A stretch of DNA of 5,981 nucleotides. Source: CBFGRU01 sp965651255 (GTDB lineage: Bacteria; Planctomycetota; Phycisphaerae; Phycisphaerales; SM1A02). The notes under the pieces are model-generated. The model was given only the letters and a program-made list of their open reading frames with translations, made no database searches and was not told the DNA's origin. Below are positions 1 through 5,598 of this stretch, piece by piece. Position numbers and translations under genes: made by a program. Location: positions 1-5,981 of the forward strand of contig CBFGRU010000202.1 in assembly GCA_965651255.1 (NCBI GenBank), given 5' to 3'. Numbering within the stretch: the stretch's first letter is position 1; every line of letters begins with the position of its first letter.

Positions 1-38
1 ATCGCAGGAATGGGCGGGGAGGCCATTACTGCGGCGGA

Positions 39-56
39 CGACAGTTGCAACTGTCG
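39..56. repeat. 18-bp perfect palindrome
   Basis: CGACAGTTGCAACTGTCG reads identically on both strands, with no mismatch and no spacer. No T-tract follows on either strand, so it does not look like an intrinsic terminator. Its length and perfect symmetry would suit the operator of a dimeric regulator, but which gene it would serve is unknown: it lies more than 400 bp from the antiporter start, and the region to its left is outside the window. Its arms (GACAGTT) also match the core of the GGGACAGTT repeats at 2713-2904, which may be coincidence. Confidence 0.55.
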
Positions 57-80
57 CCGGGGAAAAGCGGATGGGGGCTG

Positions 81-160
81 CCGAGGCCACTTCCCCACCC
101 GCGAGGGCCGCCGTCACGCGCTCGCGTGAACGGCCGACCGTGGCGCACCGCCGGCCTCGG
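81..160 (+). other. Stem-rich segment, possible structured RNA leader
   Basis: Visible pairings are nested. CCGAGGCC (81-88) is complementary to GGCCTCGG (153-160) and could form a closing stem. Inside it, CCC-GCGA-GGG (98-107) makes a short hairpin with a GNRA-type loop. GCCG plus TCACGCG (110-120) pairs with CGCGTGA (123-129) and CGGC (131-134), with one bulged A at 130. The arrangement resembles a multibranched RNA, but stems form easily by chance in G+C-rich DNA. It matches no riboswitch or ncRNA family I can recognise, and it lies about 320 bases before the antiporter start. Confidence 0.2.
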
Positions 161-479
161 GGTGACAATCCGCGTCTGGCGATTCTCACGGAATCACCAT
201 CGCGCGATGTCATCGCACCAAGTCGTCGGGCGACCGGTGGTTCCGTCCGAAGACGGACATCGGGAATTGGTGATCCAGTCGACGAATCAACGGTCACGCA
301 ACTCACCGACTGTTGCACCTTACTCGCCATCACCCGCTTCGCAACCCCGCACGCTTTCTGTGGACAGACGGTGGCCAACCTGTCTCCAACTCCATCAACT
401 CAGACATGGACCAACCAGCTCGTTCCACCTTCAATCACCGGCGTTTCTCACGGGCCGCGCGCGTACTGGCACACCGTTC

Positions 480-1478
480 ATGGTGATTTCAATCCTCATT
501 CTCATCTTGTCTCTGGCGCTGCTCATCATCGGTGCGGAGTCGCTCGTGCGCGGCGCATCGACGTTGGCGCGACGGTTTGGCCTTTCATCGTTCTTCATCG
601 GGCTGACGATCGTCGGGTTCGGAACGAGTACGCCGGAACTCTTTGCCAGCGTAACCGCCGCGCTTGAGGGGTACGGCGACATCGCGGTCGGCAACTGCGT
701 CGGATCGAACATCTTCAACATCGCGGTCATCCTCGGCATCACCGCCATCATTGCGCCGATTCCCATTCAGGCGGAACTCGTGCGCAAGGAAGTGAAGCTC
801 ATCATCCTCGTCGCGCTGGTTCCGTTTCTTACCCTGCTGACCGGCGGAAACATTGAGCGATGGCTCGGTCTGCTGATGGTCATCGGCCTGATCGCGTACA
901 TCACGCGCGGGTACTTCATCGGCCGGCAGGAAGGCGCGAATGTGGCGCAGGAGGTCGATCGCGAGTTACAGCAGGCCACCCGTTTGCCGCTCATCGAAAG
1001 GTTGCAGCAGTTCCTGGCGGTACAACTGCTGCTCATTCTTGCGGGCCTCGGCTTGCTGATGCTTGGCGCTGCGCTGCTGGTCGATTCCAGCGTGGCGCTG
1101 GCACGTTCGATGGGACTGTCGGAGTTGGTCATCGGGCTGACGATTGTCGCCGCCGGGACCAGCATGCCGGAACTCGTGACCTCTTTTGTCGCGGCGCTGC
1201 GCAAGCAATCCGATCTTTCGGTTGGCAACGTGCTTGGCTCCAACATCTTCAACATCCTCGGCATCCTGGGCGTGACGAGTGTGATCCGACCGCAGATGGT
1301 CGGCGATCAGGTGTTGATGCTCGACGCGCCGATGATGTTGCTGGTGAGTCTGGCGGCGCTTCCGATCATGATGAGCGGTCGGCGCATCGCACGCGGCGAG
1401 GGCGCGCTGCTCGTCATCGGCTACATCGCGTACGTCGTGGTGCTGATCGTCTTCGCGCCAACGTGGTTCGCGGCGTAG
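480..1478 (+). CDS. Calcium/sodium antiporter, YrbG-like (CaCA superfamily)
   Basis: Predicted inner-membrane cation exchanger of 332 residues that would move Ca2+ against Na+ (or H+). The two inverted alpha repeats of the CaCA superfamily are clear: GFGTSTPE (residues 46-53) with GNCVGSNIFN (71-80), and AAGTSMPE (224-231) with GNVLGSNIFN (249-258). About ten hydrophobic segments can be drawn, five before and five after a charged loop at roughly 144-179, which is the usual 5+5 topology. E53 and E231 occupy the positions of the two ion-binding glutamates of the archaeal exchanger NCX_Mj. The ATG at 480 is chosen because the first membrane segment begins immediately after it and the family length then fits; there is no obvious Shine-Dalgarno sequence. 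The open frame upstream to 45 is judged non-coding. The gene stands alone and converges with the lipoprotein gene 15 bp downstream. Substrate is inferred from family. Confidence 0.93.
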   Translation: MVISILILILSLALLIIGAESLVRGASTLARRFGLSSFFIGLTIVGFGTSTPELFASVTAALEGYGDIAVGNCVGSNIFNIAVILGITAIIAPIPIQAELVRKEVKLIILVALVPFLTLLTGGNIERWLGLLMVIGLIAYITRGYFIGRQEGANVAQEVDRELQQATRLPLIERLQQFLAVQLLLILAGLGLLMLGAALLVDSSVALARSMGLSELVIGLTIVAAGTSMPELVTSFVAALRKQSDLSVGNVLGSNIFNILGILGVTSVIRPQMVGDQVLMLDAPMMLLVSLAALPIMMSGRRIARGEGALLVIGYIAYVVVLIVFAPTWFAA

Positions 1479-1493
1479 GCGCCGTTGTTGGCC

Positions 1494-2576
1494 TCACGAA
1501 TCGCCATGATTTGAGAGAGCCCCACTCGACAGGTCAATGTCGAATCCCCACATCCCGTTCGACTCGTTGTAATACACATTCGCGAAGTCAACGTCAAACA
1601 CTGCTCTCACCGCGCCTTCGCGTTCCGCGACCGACGTCATCTCGTCGAACAACGCCGAATCGAATGGGAGGGTGAACTGACCGATGCCAATGTGCGTGAT
1701 GTAGATCTTCGAGCCGTTCAGTTGTCCGAGGCCACTGCCCGGATTGATCGAAAGCTTCACCCCGATCTCATCACCCCGCCATTCGATCGATTCGTACTGG
1801 AACTCCAACTCGATACGGCGACCAATGATGTTCTCGCGAATCCACGAATCGATCTTCCGTTCACCGGCTTCCGACATCTCCCATTGCGCGGGCCGAAGCG
1901 GTTCCGGCAACTCGTTGAACACCGCAGCGAGTACGGGATGATCCTCGCTCGCCTTCTCCTCTGGAACAGTGAGTACTGCACGCTCATCAGGGGCATCTGC
2001 GTCGACGATGGCCGGGGCCAGTTCACCGAGTGAGAGCTCGCGTTCATCCAGAATGGCAATCCGGATCGATTCGCTCCCGTGAACGATCTTGGTGATTGCA
2101 TCCCATTCCCGCTCGTCAGGACCAACCGTCGACTCAGCGTAAAACAGGACCGTCTGAGCTGCGTCTACGTCGTTGGCGTCGACGTTGTAGGAACTCAGAG
2201 GCAATATCACGGAGTTCGACCTTGACGCGATGCGGATGAAACGGCCCTCAGGTTCATTAGCGATCCAATGAACTGCCGCATAGACCTTTTCGTTCGAGTG
2301 CGAGAGCAGACTACAGACCACTTCCACCTGTTTGAGGTCGGCGGATGTCATGGTCGAAAGCGTCCGAGCAGCGGCGCTCCATTGCTGTCGGTACTGCGCA
2401 AACTTCGGCGCAGCGAATGCGCTCATGTTGCTGAAGCCACTCGCCGCTTCGATCGCGGCATAGATTCGTTTCTGGTCGTGCTCCGTAGTCGGGTTCTGAC
2501 CGCCATTGCTGCTGCTGCATCCGAGCAGCAATGAAACCATCATGACGCGAAACAGAATACTCGAGACATCACCCAT
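1494..2576 (-). CDS. Predicted lipoprotein of unknown function
   Basis: I do not recognise the family. From the ATG at 2576 the product has 360 residues and begins with a lipoprotein-type signal: an Arg at residue 10, a hydrophobic stretch, then the lipobox LLGC with the lipidated Cys at residue 20 and a Ser/Gly/Asn-rich linker. It is therefore probably anchored to a membrane on the outer side. A probably helical, Ala-rich stretch covers about residues 35-75. A mixed middle part follows, and then an acidic, Pro-containing linker (about 190-235). The C-terminal part, from about 240, has a Trp-containing helix (KIDSWIRENIIGRR) followed by alternating beta-like strands, which might be an OB-like or other beta domain (speculation). 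A GTG at 2624 would add 16 residues before the signal peptide and is less likely. The spacing to an AAGAG-like ribosome site is poor. Normal amino-acid composition supports a real gene. Confidence 0.8.
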   Translation of the reverse strand: MGDVSSILFRVMMVSLLLGCSSSNGGQNPTTEHDQKRIYAAIEAASGFSNMSAFAAPKFAQYRQQWSAAARTLSTMTSADLKQVEVVCSLLSHSNEKVYAAVHWIANEPEGRFIRIASRSNSVILPLSSYNVDANDVDAAQTVLFYAESTVGPDEREWDAITKIVHGSESIRIAILDERELSLGELAPAIVDADAPDERAVLTVPEEKASEDHPVLAAVFNELPEPLRPAQWEMSEAGERKIDSWIRENIIGRRIELEFQYESIEWRGDEIGVKLSINPGSGLGQLNGSKIYITHIGIGQFTLPFDSALFDEMTSVAEREGAVRAVFDVDFANVYYNESNGMWGFDIDLSSGALSNHGDS

Positions 2577-2647
2577 GTCTTGCACACTCTTGCTAAAGCC
2601 CACTGCGCAACTGCGGTCGCACACATATTCCTCTGTCGACGATGCCG

Positions 2648-2653
2648 ATTGTA
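2648..2653 (-). promoter_or_regulatory. Possible -10 element for the lipoprotein gene
   Basis: On the minus strand this reads TACAAT, five of six matches to the bacterial -10 consensus, 71 bases before the lipoprotein ATG. No matching -35 hexamer is found at 16-18 bp, so the call is weak. Confidence 0.2.
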
Positions 2654-2712
2654 TGACCTCTCCGTTTCCGCATTGTGATGCTAGAAGGGGTCACCCGTGA
2701 GTGCGGGGAAAT

Positions 2713-2752
2713 GGAAAACAGGGACAGTTCCCGGAAAACAGGGACAGTTCCC
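2713..2752 (+). repeat. Perfect 20-bp tandem duplication within the cluster
   Basis: GGAAAACAGGGACAGTTCCC occurs twice head to tail (2713-2732 and 2733-2752) with no difference. The second unit continues into AGTTTTCCG, so 2732-2761 can fold into one hairpin: an 8-bp CGGAAAAC/GTTTTCCG stem, an A/A mismatch, a GGGA/TCCC stem and a CAGT loop. The identity of the two units suggests a recent duplication by slippage or copying. Confidence 0.85.
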
Positions 2753-2783
2753 AGTTTTCCGCCAGTTGGTACCGATGAAAATA

Positions 2784-2795
2784 GGGACAGTTTCC
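2784..2795 (+). repeat. Third forward GGGACAGT repeat
   Basis: GGGACAGTTTCC, preceded by GAAAATA, which resembles the GGAAAACA that precedes the two tandem copies. It is the last forward copy before the unique spacer. Confidence 0.6.
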
Positions 2796-2847
2796 TCAAT
2801 CACTCAAAATTGCTTGACGTTCGGTACACCTTCCCGCGCTGATAACC

Positions 2848-2860
2848 GGGGACTGTCCCC
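2848..2860 (-). repeat. Reverse GGGGACAGTCCCC repeat
   Basis: This is a perfect palindrome around one central base, with 6-bp arms, and is the most symmetrical copy. On the minus strand it is preceded by AAATT and followed by GGTTATC, a context resembling REP-type repeats beside Y1 transposases (recalled, not searched). Confidence 0.65.
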
Positions 2861-2884
2861 AATTTGCGGCCGCACAGGGTGTCG

Positions 2885-2906
2885 CTAAAAAGGGAAACTG
2901 TCCCTC
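2885..2906 (-). terminator. Candidate intrinsic terminator made by the last repeat copy
   Basis: On the minus strand AGGGA pairs with TCCCT around a CAGTT loop, extendable by G-U and A-U pairs, and is followed directly by a T-tract (the five A's at 2887-2891 on the plus strand). It lies about 70 bases after the stop of the PGPGW-type gene, a suitable place to end the minus-strand mnmA-SOUL-PGPGW transcript. The stem is short, so strength is uncertain. The same bases are the second reverse-orientation repeat (GGGACAGTTTCCC, 2892-2904), so the resemblance may be a by-product of the repeat. Confidence 0.4.
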
Positions 2907-2974
2907 TCTTTCCTCTCTCTGTACCCGCTTCTTCGCGTTGATGCGGAAAGGTGGTGTGGTTGGGCGATGTTTGA

Positions 2975-3346
2975 TCACGCCGCGTTGCGGTGATCGCCAG
3001 ATGCGGGACCAGTCGCCGGCCCGGATGGATGCTCAATCGGATCGCGATCAGATGCATCGGGCTCGTCGCTTTCGGTCTCACGCCCGACTGATTCCGGCGG
3101 TCGTCCGCCGAACCAGCGTTTCGCGCCGCTCACCGCGACACCGGCACGTCGTCGCAACTCGCGCAGCAGTCGACGCGCCCAGATGAACTCCGTTGCGAGT
3201 ATCGCAAGGCCGAGCGGAATCACGACCATGCCCGGCCCCGGCAGCACGAGGAGCGCGAGGCCGATCAGCACCACCGTGCCGCCGATCACCGCGATCACGA
3301 GGCGGCGCCCCTGTTTCAAAGTCAGATTGGCAAAGCGTTTCCACAT
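2975..3346 (-). CDS. Small PGPGW-type transmembrane protein
   Basis: A 123-residue membrane protein whose core matches the putative transmembrane PGPGW family (function unknown). A basic N-terminus (MWKRFANLTLKQGRR) leads into a first membrane segment (about residues 15-34), the PGPG turn (36-39), a second segment (IPLGLAILATEF, about 43-54) and a conserved-looking ARRLL basic exit. The Trp that gives the family its name is replaced by Met (PGPGM). The last 50 residues are hydrophilic and rich in Asp, Glu, Pro and Gly, probably disordered. The ATG at 3346 is preferred because GGAG at 3353-3356 lies 6 nt before it; an ATG at 3358 would add MEFA but has no ribosome site. It follows the SOUL gene by about 42 bp on the same strand and is probably co-transcribed with it. 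Confidence 0.82.
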   Translation of the reverse strand: MWKRFANLTLKQGRRLVIAVIGGTVVLIGLALLVLPGPGMVVIPLGLAILATEFIWARRLLRELRRRAGVAVSGAKRWFGGRPPESVGRETESDEPDASDRDPIEHPSGPATGPASGDHRNAA

Positions 3347-3352
3347 CGCGAA

Positions 3353-3356
3353 CTCC
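3353..3356 (-). promoter_or_regulatory. Ribosome binding site deciding the PGPGW-gene start
   Basis: GGAG on the minus strand, 6 nt before the ATG at 3346 and overlapping the alternative ATG codon at 3358. It supports the inner start. Confidence 0.5.
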
Positions 3357-3388
3357 ATGTCATTATTCGGAGATCGCGTTGCAGATTC

Positions 3389-4225
3389 TCAGTGATCTGA
3401 TTCACCTGACTTGACAATCTTTGCGGCAGAACCGGTGTCAATACATGCCTCCAGGTCGGCGGCTCGCTTGCGAACCGGGATCTGCGCTTCCGCCCATTTC
3501 CGGTCGTTCGGGACCGATGGATCGTTGTAATAGAACGACCGTGGATCGCCCGCCGCCTCCCACTCATCCTGACCGGCGAGCCACTCCTGCAACCGTTCGA
3601 GCCCGGCTTCTATTGCGTTCAGCCGGTACGGGCCGCGCAGGCCGATCGAAATGACCGTCAGCGGTTCGGTGTCGATCACGCGCACGCGGCCATCCGTTCC
3701 CGTCGGACCGAGGTCCGCCGTGCGGTAGAGGAAAGACATCGTCCAACTCGCGGGCCGCTTCTCACCATCCTCCGGCTGCCAGTCGCGGTAGTCCATTTCC
3801 ACCGGCGCGGTCATTGCGATCTCGTTCTTCTTGATGTGCTGGAAGAGCGGCCAGAAACCGATGTTCATCCCCCAGTCCGCATTCATCGTGCCAGTCACTT
3901 CCGCCCGCCGGACCGATGGATATCGCTTCAGATCGATCGCGCCCGGCGGCGTCGGCGCGGGGTAGCCCTCGGGCAGCGCGGTATCGACACGCGAGCGGCC
4001 GAACCGATAGTCACCGTTCTCACCTTCAACCTGCGCGTCGAGATCGCCACCCACGCGCTGAATGATCCAGTCATCATCACCCCCGATGGTCGAGGTCGCC
4101 TTGACATCGGTGATGGCTTCCTGTCCCGCAGTCGGGGCAGTCAGTACGAGAGAACCCAGCGCCGCCAAGAGTGAGGTAACAGGCAGCAGGAGTCCGGTAC
4201 GTGATGCGGAGGTCGAATCGGACAT
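3389..4225 (-). CDS. Exported SOUL-family heme-binding-like protein
   Basis: A 278-residue protein with a predicted signal peptide: hydrophobic residues 11-30 followed by APTAGQEA, with cleavage near 33-36. A SOUL domain covers about residues 98-253. Diagnostic stretches are KRYPSVRRAEV (100-110), IAMTAPVEM (136-144), WTMSFLYR (161-168), and the C-terminal FYYNDPSVPN (231-240) with EAQIPVR (246-252). SOUL domains are related to the vertebrate heme-binding proteins p22HBP/SOUL; in bacteria their role is largely unknown, so heme binding here is inference. The N-terminal part between signal and domain (about 37-97) is acidic and unassigned. The start at 4225 is well supported by GAAGGAG 8 nt upstream. 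It sits 74 bp after mnmA and before the PGPGW-type gene on the same strand, so it may belong to the same transcript, although a separate promoter is possible. Confidence 0.88.
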   Translation of the reverse strand: MSDSTSASRTGLLLPVTSLLAALGSLVLTAPTAGQEAITDVKATSTIGGDDDWIIQRVGGDLDAQVEGENGDYRFGRSRVDTALPEGYPAPTPPGAIDLKRYPSVRRAEVTGTMNADWGMNIGFWPLFQHIKKNEIAMTAPVEMDYRDWQPEDGEKRPASWTMSFLYRTADLGPTGTDGRVRVIDTEPLTVISIGLRGPYRLNAIEAGLERLQEWLAGQDEWEAAGDPRSFYYNDPSVPNDRKWAEAQIPVRKRAADLEACIDTGSAAKIVKSGESDH

Positions 4226-4233
4226 TGGTCAAA

Positions 4234-4240
4234 CTCCTTC
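4234..4240 (-). promoter_or_regulatory. Strong Shine-Dalgarno of the SOUL gene
   Basis: GAAGGAG on the minus strand with an 8-nt spacer to the ATG at 4225. It is the clearest ribosome site in the window and fixes that start. Confidence 0.75.
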
Positions 4241-4299
4241 TCACCGAGGAGTTCGCTCACCAACCACAATCCGGATTCAGGTGTTCGACAAGAACCGCT

Positions 4300-5523
4300 T
4301 CAGCGCACCGCCCGGCTGATCCACCCGCCGCCGAGCACGAGATCATCGTGATAACACACCACCGCCTGCCCCGGCGCGACCGCAAACTGCGATTCATCGA
4401 ACCGAACTTCGAGTGCATCACCATCAACCGTGCGGACCCGCGCGGGCTCCGGCTCCGCGTTGTACCGAATCTTGGCGGAGCATCGAATCCATCCATCGTC
4501 ATCGCAGGTCAGCGACGCTGGATCCACCAGCCAGTTCACTTCGTGCGCAATGCAGCCAGTGAACTCAAGCGATTCGCGCGGTCCGACGGTGACGACATTC
4601 GACGCCGCATCCTTGTCGATCACGTACAGCGGATACCCCAGCGCGACCCCCACGCCGCGGCGCTGGCCGATGGTGAAGTGCTGGTGCCCTTCGTGCTCAC
4701 CCAGGTGCTTGCCGCCTTCATCAACAATCACTCCCGATTCGACCCGGCCTGGCGAACGCCGCTTCACCAGTCCCGCGTAATCGTTGTCGGGAACGAAACA
4801 GATTTCCTGTGAATCCGGCTTGTTGAAGACGGGCAGGTCATACTCCTTCGCGAGCTCGCGCACGCGCGACTTCACCATGCCGCCGATCGGGAGCAACATC
4901 TCCTGCAGGCGCTCACGCGGTGCGCCGAAAAGCACGTACGACTGGTCCTTCTCGCGATCGACGCCCCGCAGCAACTGCGGCGCCGCGCCCGAAGGCGGAT
5001 GCGCGATCTGCGCGTAATGACCGCTCGCGACGAAATCGGCATCAATCTGCTTCGCGTACTCGTGCAATCGGCCGAACTTGAGCCAATCATTACAGCGCAC
5101 ACACGGATTCGGCGTGCGTCCCGCGTTGTACTCATCAACGAAGTAATCGATGATGCGGCCGAAGTCTTTCTTGAAATTGCAGACATAGAACGGAACGCCC
5201 AGCTTGGCTGCGACAAGTCGCGCATCGGCCGCATCGTTGATGGAGCAGCACCCCTGCTTGCCGATCCTGATCGTCTTTGACGAGCCGCGCCCATCAGGAA
5301 GCGGACTGTTGCAGGCATCGGATGCACAACCCGCCTCCTCGCGGCCCCCGGAATAGCGGCTCGTTGAATACTCTTCCAGTTCGTCAAACGTCTCCCCCGG
5401 CGAGCCAAGCCGCATGAAGCAGCCGACCACGTCGTACCCTTCGCGCAGCAAAAGCGCCGCCGCGACGGAAGAATCAACGCCGCCGGACATGGCAACCAGC
5501 ACCTTGGGCTTGCGAGACATCAT
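4300..5523 (-). CDS. mnmA: tRNA-specific 2-thiouridylase MnmA
   Basis: Cytoplasmic enzyme that activates C2 of uridine 34 in tRNA-Lys, -Glu and -Gln by adenylation and inserts sulfur (s2U34). Residue numbers here count from the GTG at 5532 (410 residues); subtract 3 for the ATG at 5523. The PP-loop SGGVDSS is at 16-22, the tRNA/cysteine segment PNPCVRCN at 141-148, ASGHY at 169-173, DQSY at 196-199, SQEICFVP at 241-248 and HFTIGQRRG at 285-293, followed by the C-terminal beta domain. C147 and C245 match the catalytic C102 and C199 of E. coli MnmA. C144 replaces the Asp found there, giving C-x2-C plus C. An insertion of roughly 25-30 residues (about 60-92) is Cys/Gly-rich and contains SPLPDGRGS. 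Start candidates are GTG 5532, ATG 5523 and ATG 5520; none has a good ribosome site. It may head the transcript through the SOUL and PGPGW genes. Confidence 0.96.
   Translation of the reverse strand: MMSRKPKVLVAMSGGVDSSVAAALLLREGYDVVGCFMRLGSPGETFDELEEYSTSRYSGGREEAGCASDACNSPLPDGRGSSKTIRIGKQGCCSINDAADARLVAAKLGVPFYVCNFKKDFGRIIDYFVDEYNAGRTPNPCVRCNDWLKFGRLHEYAKQIDADFVASGHYAQIAHPPSGAAPQLLRGVDREKDQSYVLFGAPRERLQEMLLPIGGMVKSRVRELAKEYDLPVFNKPDSQEICFVPDNDYAGLVKRRSPGRVESGVIVDEGGKHLGEHEGHQHFTIGQRRGVGVALGYPLYVIDKDAASNVVTVGPRESLEFTGCIAHEVNWLVDPASLTCDDDGWIRCSAKIRYNAEPEPARVRTVDGDALEVRFDESQFAVAPGQAVVCYHDDLVLGGGWISRAVR
5279..5305 (-). repeat. Candidate dispersed repeat embedded in mnmA
   Basis: The plus-strand sequence begins GACGAGCCGCG and ends CAGGAAGCGGA. 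It encodes the PLPDGRGS peptide inside MnmA on the minus strand. I recall very similar DNA (cgagccgcg...gtcagggagcg) and the same peptide recurring in unrelated planctomycete and acidobacterial proteins, which suggests a short dispersed element that inserts in frame, comparable to Rickettsia palindromic elements. Next to it, 5315-5325 (GCATCGGATGC) is a palindrome around one base. Only one copy is visible in this window, so the repeat status rests on memory. Confidence 0.45.
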
Positions 5524-5598
5524 CGGCAACACAATAGGAACCGTCGCCGCCCGATTCGCCCGGAACCTCAGCGCATGATTCGGGTACAGTCAGTCACC

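Larger units (their letters stand above)
1..479. other. Gene-free stretch upstream of the antiporter gene
   Basis: No convincing gene is seen here on either strand. The antiporter frame happens to stay open from about position 45, but the translation upstream of 480 is rich in Arg, Pro, Ser and Thr, has no domain or membrane segment, and looks non-coding. A second plus frame open from 71 is equally uncharacteristic. The stretch contains the perfect palindrome at 39-56, the stem-rich segment at 81-160 and a weak inverted repeat (298-302 with 312-316). The antiporter promoter should lie here, but I cannot point to a good -35/-10 pair. The end of an upstream gene beyond the window edge cannot be excluded for the first few dozen bases. 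Confidence 0.6.
2713..2904. repeat. Cluster of five GGGACAGT-type repeats in two orientations
   Basis: Five copies of a short quasi-palindrome lie in the 398-bp gene-free stretch 2577-2974. On the plus strand there are GGGACAGTTCCC at 2721-2732 and 2741-2752, and GGGACAGTTTCC at 2784-2795. In the opposite orientation there are GGGGACAGTCCCC at 2848-2860 and GGGACAGTTTCCC at 2892-2904, both read on the minus strand. The three forward copies face the two reverse copies across a unique spacer of about 52 bp. Such motifs resemble the REP-like repeats found around IS200-like/RAYT (Y1) transposase genes in several phyla, so this could be a non-autonomous or decayed REP-type element. No transposase reading frame or HUH motif is present. 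Short open frames across the cluster (for example 2593-2799 and 2796-2978, minus) are repeat translations, not genes. Confidence 0.75.

Noticed and set aside
60..200. yybP-ykoY or other known cation riboswitch, RNase P, tmRNA or SRP RNA
   Set aside because: None of their characteristic conserved loops could be identified, despite the stems and the cation exchanger downstream.
45..479. N-terminal extension of the antiporter (145 extra residues) from a TTG at 45
   Set aside because: The translation is low in hydrophobic and typical domain residues, has no ribosome site, and the normal family length begins at 480. The frame is open by chance in G+C-rich DNA.
71..667. 198-residue plus-strand frame
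   Set aside because: It overlaps the antiporter in another frame, is Arg/Pro/Thr-rich, and has no domain signal.
860..1675. 271-residue plus-strand frame across the antiporter and the lipoprotein 3' end
   Set aside because: It is Arg/His/Asp-rich, a typical shadow of a G+C-rich gene, and conflicts with two better-supported genes.
2713..2904. CRISPR array
   Set aside because: Repeats are only 12-13 bp, occur in two orientations, and have irregular spacing; no cas gene is present.
2593..2978. Short minus-strand frames over the repeats
   Set aside because: Recurring peptides such as GTVPVF and GQFPF are translations of the GGGACAGT repeats.
4872..5495. 207-residue minus-strand frame inside mnmA
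   Set aside because: It is an out-of-frame shadow of mnmA, Arg/Ser-rich without motifs.
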